Shown: one piece after another, positions 62,259 through 64,000 of the stretch | Layout: the number at the start of each line of letters is the position of its first letter | How positions within the stretch are numbered: the first letter of the stretch is position 1 | Assembly (NCBI GenBank): GCA_022495995.1 | Contig: JAFEMH010000760.1 | Span: 310,001 to 374,000 of the forward strand | From: Adenophora triphylla var. japonica | Taxonomy: Eukaryota > Streptophyta > Magnoliopsida > Asterales > Campanulaceae | DNA length: 64,000 bases | Direction: 5' to 3' | Position numbers and translations under genes: made by a program | Notes under the pieces: generated by a model | Database searches by the model: none | The model's input: the letters and a program-made list of their open reading frames with translations, nothing else | What the model was told of the DNA's origin: nothing

Positions 62259-64000
62259 TGTTCCGTCAGCCCAAATTTATGATTTATGATCATTTAGGGG
62301 CATTTTGGATATTATTTTGACAATTTGAATGAGGAAGGACCTCTTAGGAATAAAAAAATGGACAAATACCTCGCTGGAAATTTGTCATTTCCCATAAAAA
62401 AGAATATTGACCATTTAACAAAAAGCCAAAACTGCTTTCTGCACAGGACCAGGCATGCTGCTGATCCCATCCGCGCGGATGAGATTGTGCCTACAATCTT
62501 ATCCACGCAGATAAGATTGTCATCCAGCCAACCTATTAATACAGCCCTTCTCTCTCAGTTTTAACAAGCAAAAAAATTCGAAAACCTACTGTTATGCTGT
62601 CAAAATCCTCTCTCTAACAGCCATTTACACCTTCAAAACTCAAATTCCATACCAAATCCAACCTCAAATCCACTCCAAAACTACTCTTAACCCCTTGAAA
62701 CCTTCAAATCCTAAACACAAACCCAAAAAAGATTGGTAAACCCTCACTCCCTTTACTCATATCTCTCTCATTTATGCATACACTTCATGCGTAAATGATG
62801 TAGTTCTACTTTTTATTTGTTGTTCAACTCACCCTTCCTCTTTTGTCCCAAGGATCCAAGAGAATCTCCATGGAATTCCTTTCCATGGATGATCTTTTAA
62901 AGGGATCCACATTTTCTTTACTTTTATGTCATCCCCCACTCCCCTTTTTTACATTACTTGGTACTTGCTTCTTTGACCTAAAGTATGGTCATCTTGGAGT
63001 CCATCTCCATAGATGACCACTTTAAAAGGTCCATATTATTTACTCTCTTGCAAATCCCCCTCCCCATGTCTAAGATGCTCACCTTGAAACACTTTCCTTG
63101 AATGAAAATCATCTAGACTCACAATTTAGGTCACACAAGATGTATAAGATACACTTGAGTATAGGTCTCAAGGATGGTCTTCTCATGACTACCTTAGACA
63201 TCTTCCTCTAAAGTTGATACATCTTGACCTATTTCTTTTGTCAACTTACTTTTCATGTCAAAAAATCCCCCTTGTCCCTAGCAAATGAAATGTTTTCAAA
63301 GTCCTAATGTACCCCCGGGATGGCTTGGTTAAGTGGATTCATCAATTATGACCACTAACCAAAGTCTAGGGAAAGAGAGGACAAAATATGGATGCCAAAA
63401 ATCCAAGAAATCCTTTCATTTTTTGTTTACAGTTATATTTCCAGTTAAGTCCTGTAAATTCAGTTAAGTTTCTGGAAATTACAGTGACCAAACTGGAAAC
63501 TGTAAAAAATATTGACACTGCAGGGCTATCCGCGCGGATAAGACTGCACTACAGTCTCATCCACGCGGATGACTTTGTCCTCTGCTTGACTTTCCGGTTT
63601 TACATTTATTTTCAGTTTAATCACTGTTTTCAAACTATTTTTCAGTTCAGTCCCTATAATTTCAGTAATTTCCAGAAAACTCCCTTTTTAAAGTTCTTTT
63701 TAAAACACACACACACACAACAAAAGGTTTCAAGTAAGGAAGACTCGTCATACGAGGCATTTCGGGTGCACATCAAACGTCCATCCCAGAGTGTAACGTG
63801 ACCTCCGAACTCATTTTCTCTAATTTTGGGCATTTTTCAAAGTTTTGGCCCCTTAAAACTAAAAAAGGCGTGGCGACTCCGTTGATTTTTCAAAGTCCGA
63901 TAAAGATTTTTCAAACTTCCAAAAAAAAAAGGTTTTTTCGGGCGCCAAAAAAAATCGGGTGACATCATAGACGCCCCTTTCTTCTCGAATCAGAACTGCA
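62259..64000 (+). repeat. Tat-3 LTR, runs off the window
   Basis: Probable start TGTTCCGTCAGCCC. The last 350 bp share ordered blocks with the Tat-2 LTR end: an (AC)n tract, AAGACTCGTCA...CGAGGCATTTCGG, TAACGTGACCTCCGAAC, CAAAGTTTTG and GGCGTGGCGACTC. The true PBS is expected just past the window. Short frames, including the 137-residue one at 63388-63801, are not credible genes. Confidence 0.65.
62467..63580. promoter_or_regulatory. Two related stem-loops in the Tat-3 LTR
   Basis: At 62467-62521 CATCCGCGCGGATGAGATTG is followed, after a 4-base loop, by CAATCTTATCCACGC, giving a stem of about 15 bp. At 63527-63575 TATCCGCGCGGATAAGACTG is followed by CAGTCTCATCCACGCGGATG. Both contain the palindrome ATCCGCGCGGAT. 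They are 1,060 bp apart and share structure more than sequence. Confidence 0.5.

Larger units (their letters stand above)
53391..64000 (+). mobile_element. Tat-3: Ogre-like Ty3/gypsy element, 5'-truncated
   Basis: Contains Gag homologous to Tat-2, then degraded sequence with no recognisable protease-RT-integrase, a nested solo LTR (56094-57506), a repeat-dominated 3' region and an LTR reaching the window edge. The order Gag, 3' UTR arrays, LTR implies a large deletion of pol. The left edge at about 53391 is abrupt in Gag coding sequence, so the 5' LTR is missing. Confidence 0.75.

Overview
This window is plant nuclear DNA made almost entirely of transposable elements. I could support no host protein-coding gene, rRNA or tRNA gene. 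The lineage set (Ty3/gypsy Tat/Ogre, Ty1/copia including a SIRE-like element with an env-like ORF, CACTA, hAT, pogo-like, Stowaway and Tourist elements) and the AT-rich spacers fit repeat-rich heterochromatin of a flowering plant, most likely a eudicot. The species cannot be told from the sequence.

Layout, left to right. 1-2724: truncated CACTA (En/Spm) segment whose close copy lies at 28603-31296. 2725-8619: minus-strand Tat-type Ty3/gypsy element (Tat-1: LTR, PBS, gag, protease, RT, RNase H, archaeal-like RNase H), cut off before integrase. 8620-11477: AT-rich spacer with a Stowaway MITE (9699-9932) and a pogo-like remnant (10159-10788). 11478-13123: LTR and gag of a Ty1/copia element (copia-1), broken inside the zinc knuckle by the 5' LTR of a second Tat/Ogre element (Tat-2). 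Tat-2 occupies 13124-23375 and 35149-42684; it is split by a CACTA element at 23376-35148 flanked by a 3-bp AAC target duplication. Tat-2 has two protease-like domains separated by about 2.6 kb of unusual coding-like sequence, an internal pol deletion, antisense genes (a spliced plant-mobile-domain gene and a DUF7745-like ORF) and two tandem arrays. It lacks a 3' LTR and joins a different copia element.

42684-~49190: 3' half of that SIRE-like copia element (integrase, RT, RNase H, env-like ORF, PPT, LTR). 49317-51578: non-autonomous hAT element with 8-bp TCTTCTAG target duplication, carrying a nested Stowaway MITE (50491-50776). 51885-52291: Tourist-like MITE. 53391-64000: third Tat/Ogre element (Tat-3), 5'-truncated, interrupted by a 1,413-bp solo LTR (56094-57506, target duplication CAAGG), followed by five tandem arrays (units about 30, 80, 48, 30 and 30 bp) and an LTR running to the window edge.

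Nearly every gene is broken by stops or frameshifts; both RTs right of 13 kb have lost their YVDD motif. The best preserved coding units are the Tat-1 gag, the Tat-2 second protease, the 265-aa env-like domain and the last exons of the CACTA TNPA-like gene. The most unusual observations are (i) a systematic, strand-asymmetric difference at CAG/CTG triplets between the two copies of the CACTA segment, possibly a methylation-linked sequencing artefact; (ii) the duplicated protease plus modular repeat region of Tat-2; (iii) the antisense intron-containing gene; (iv) chimeric junctions with templated filler DNA.
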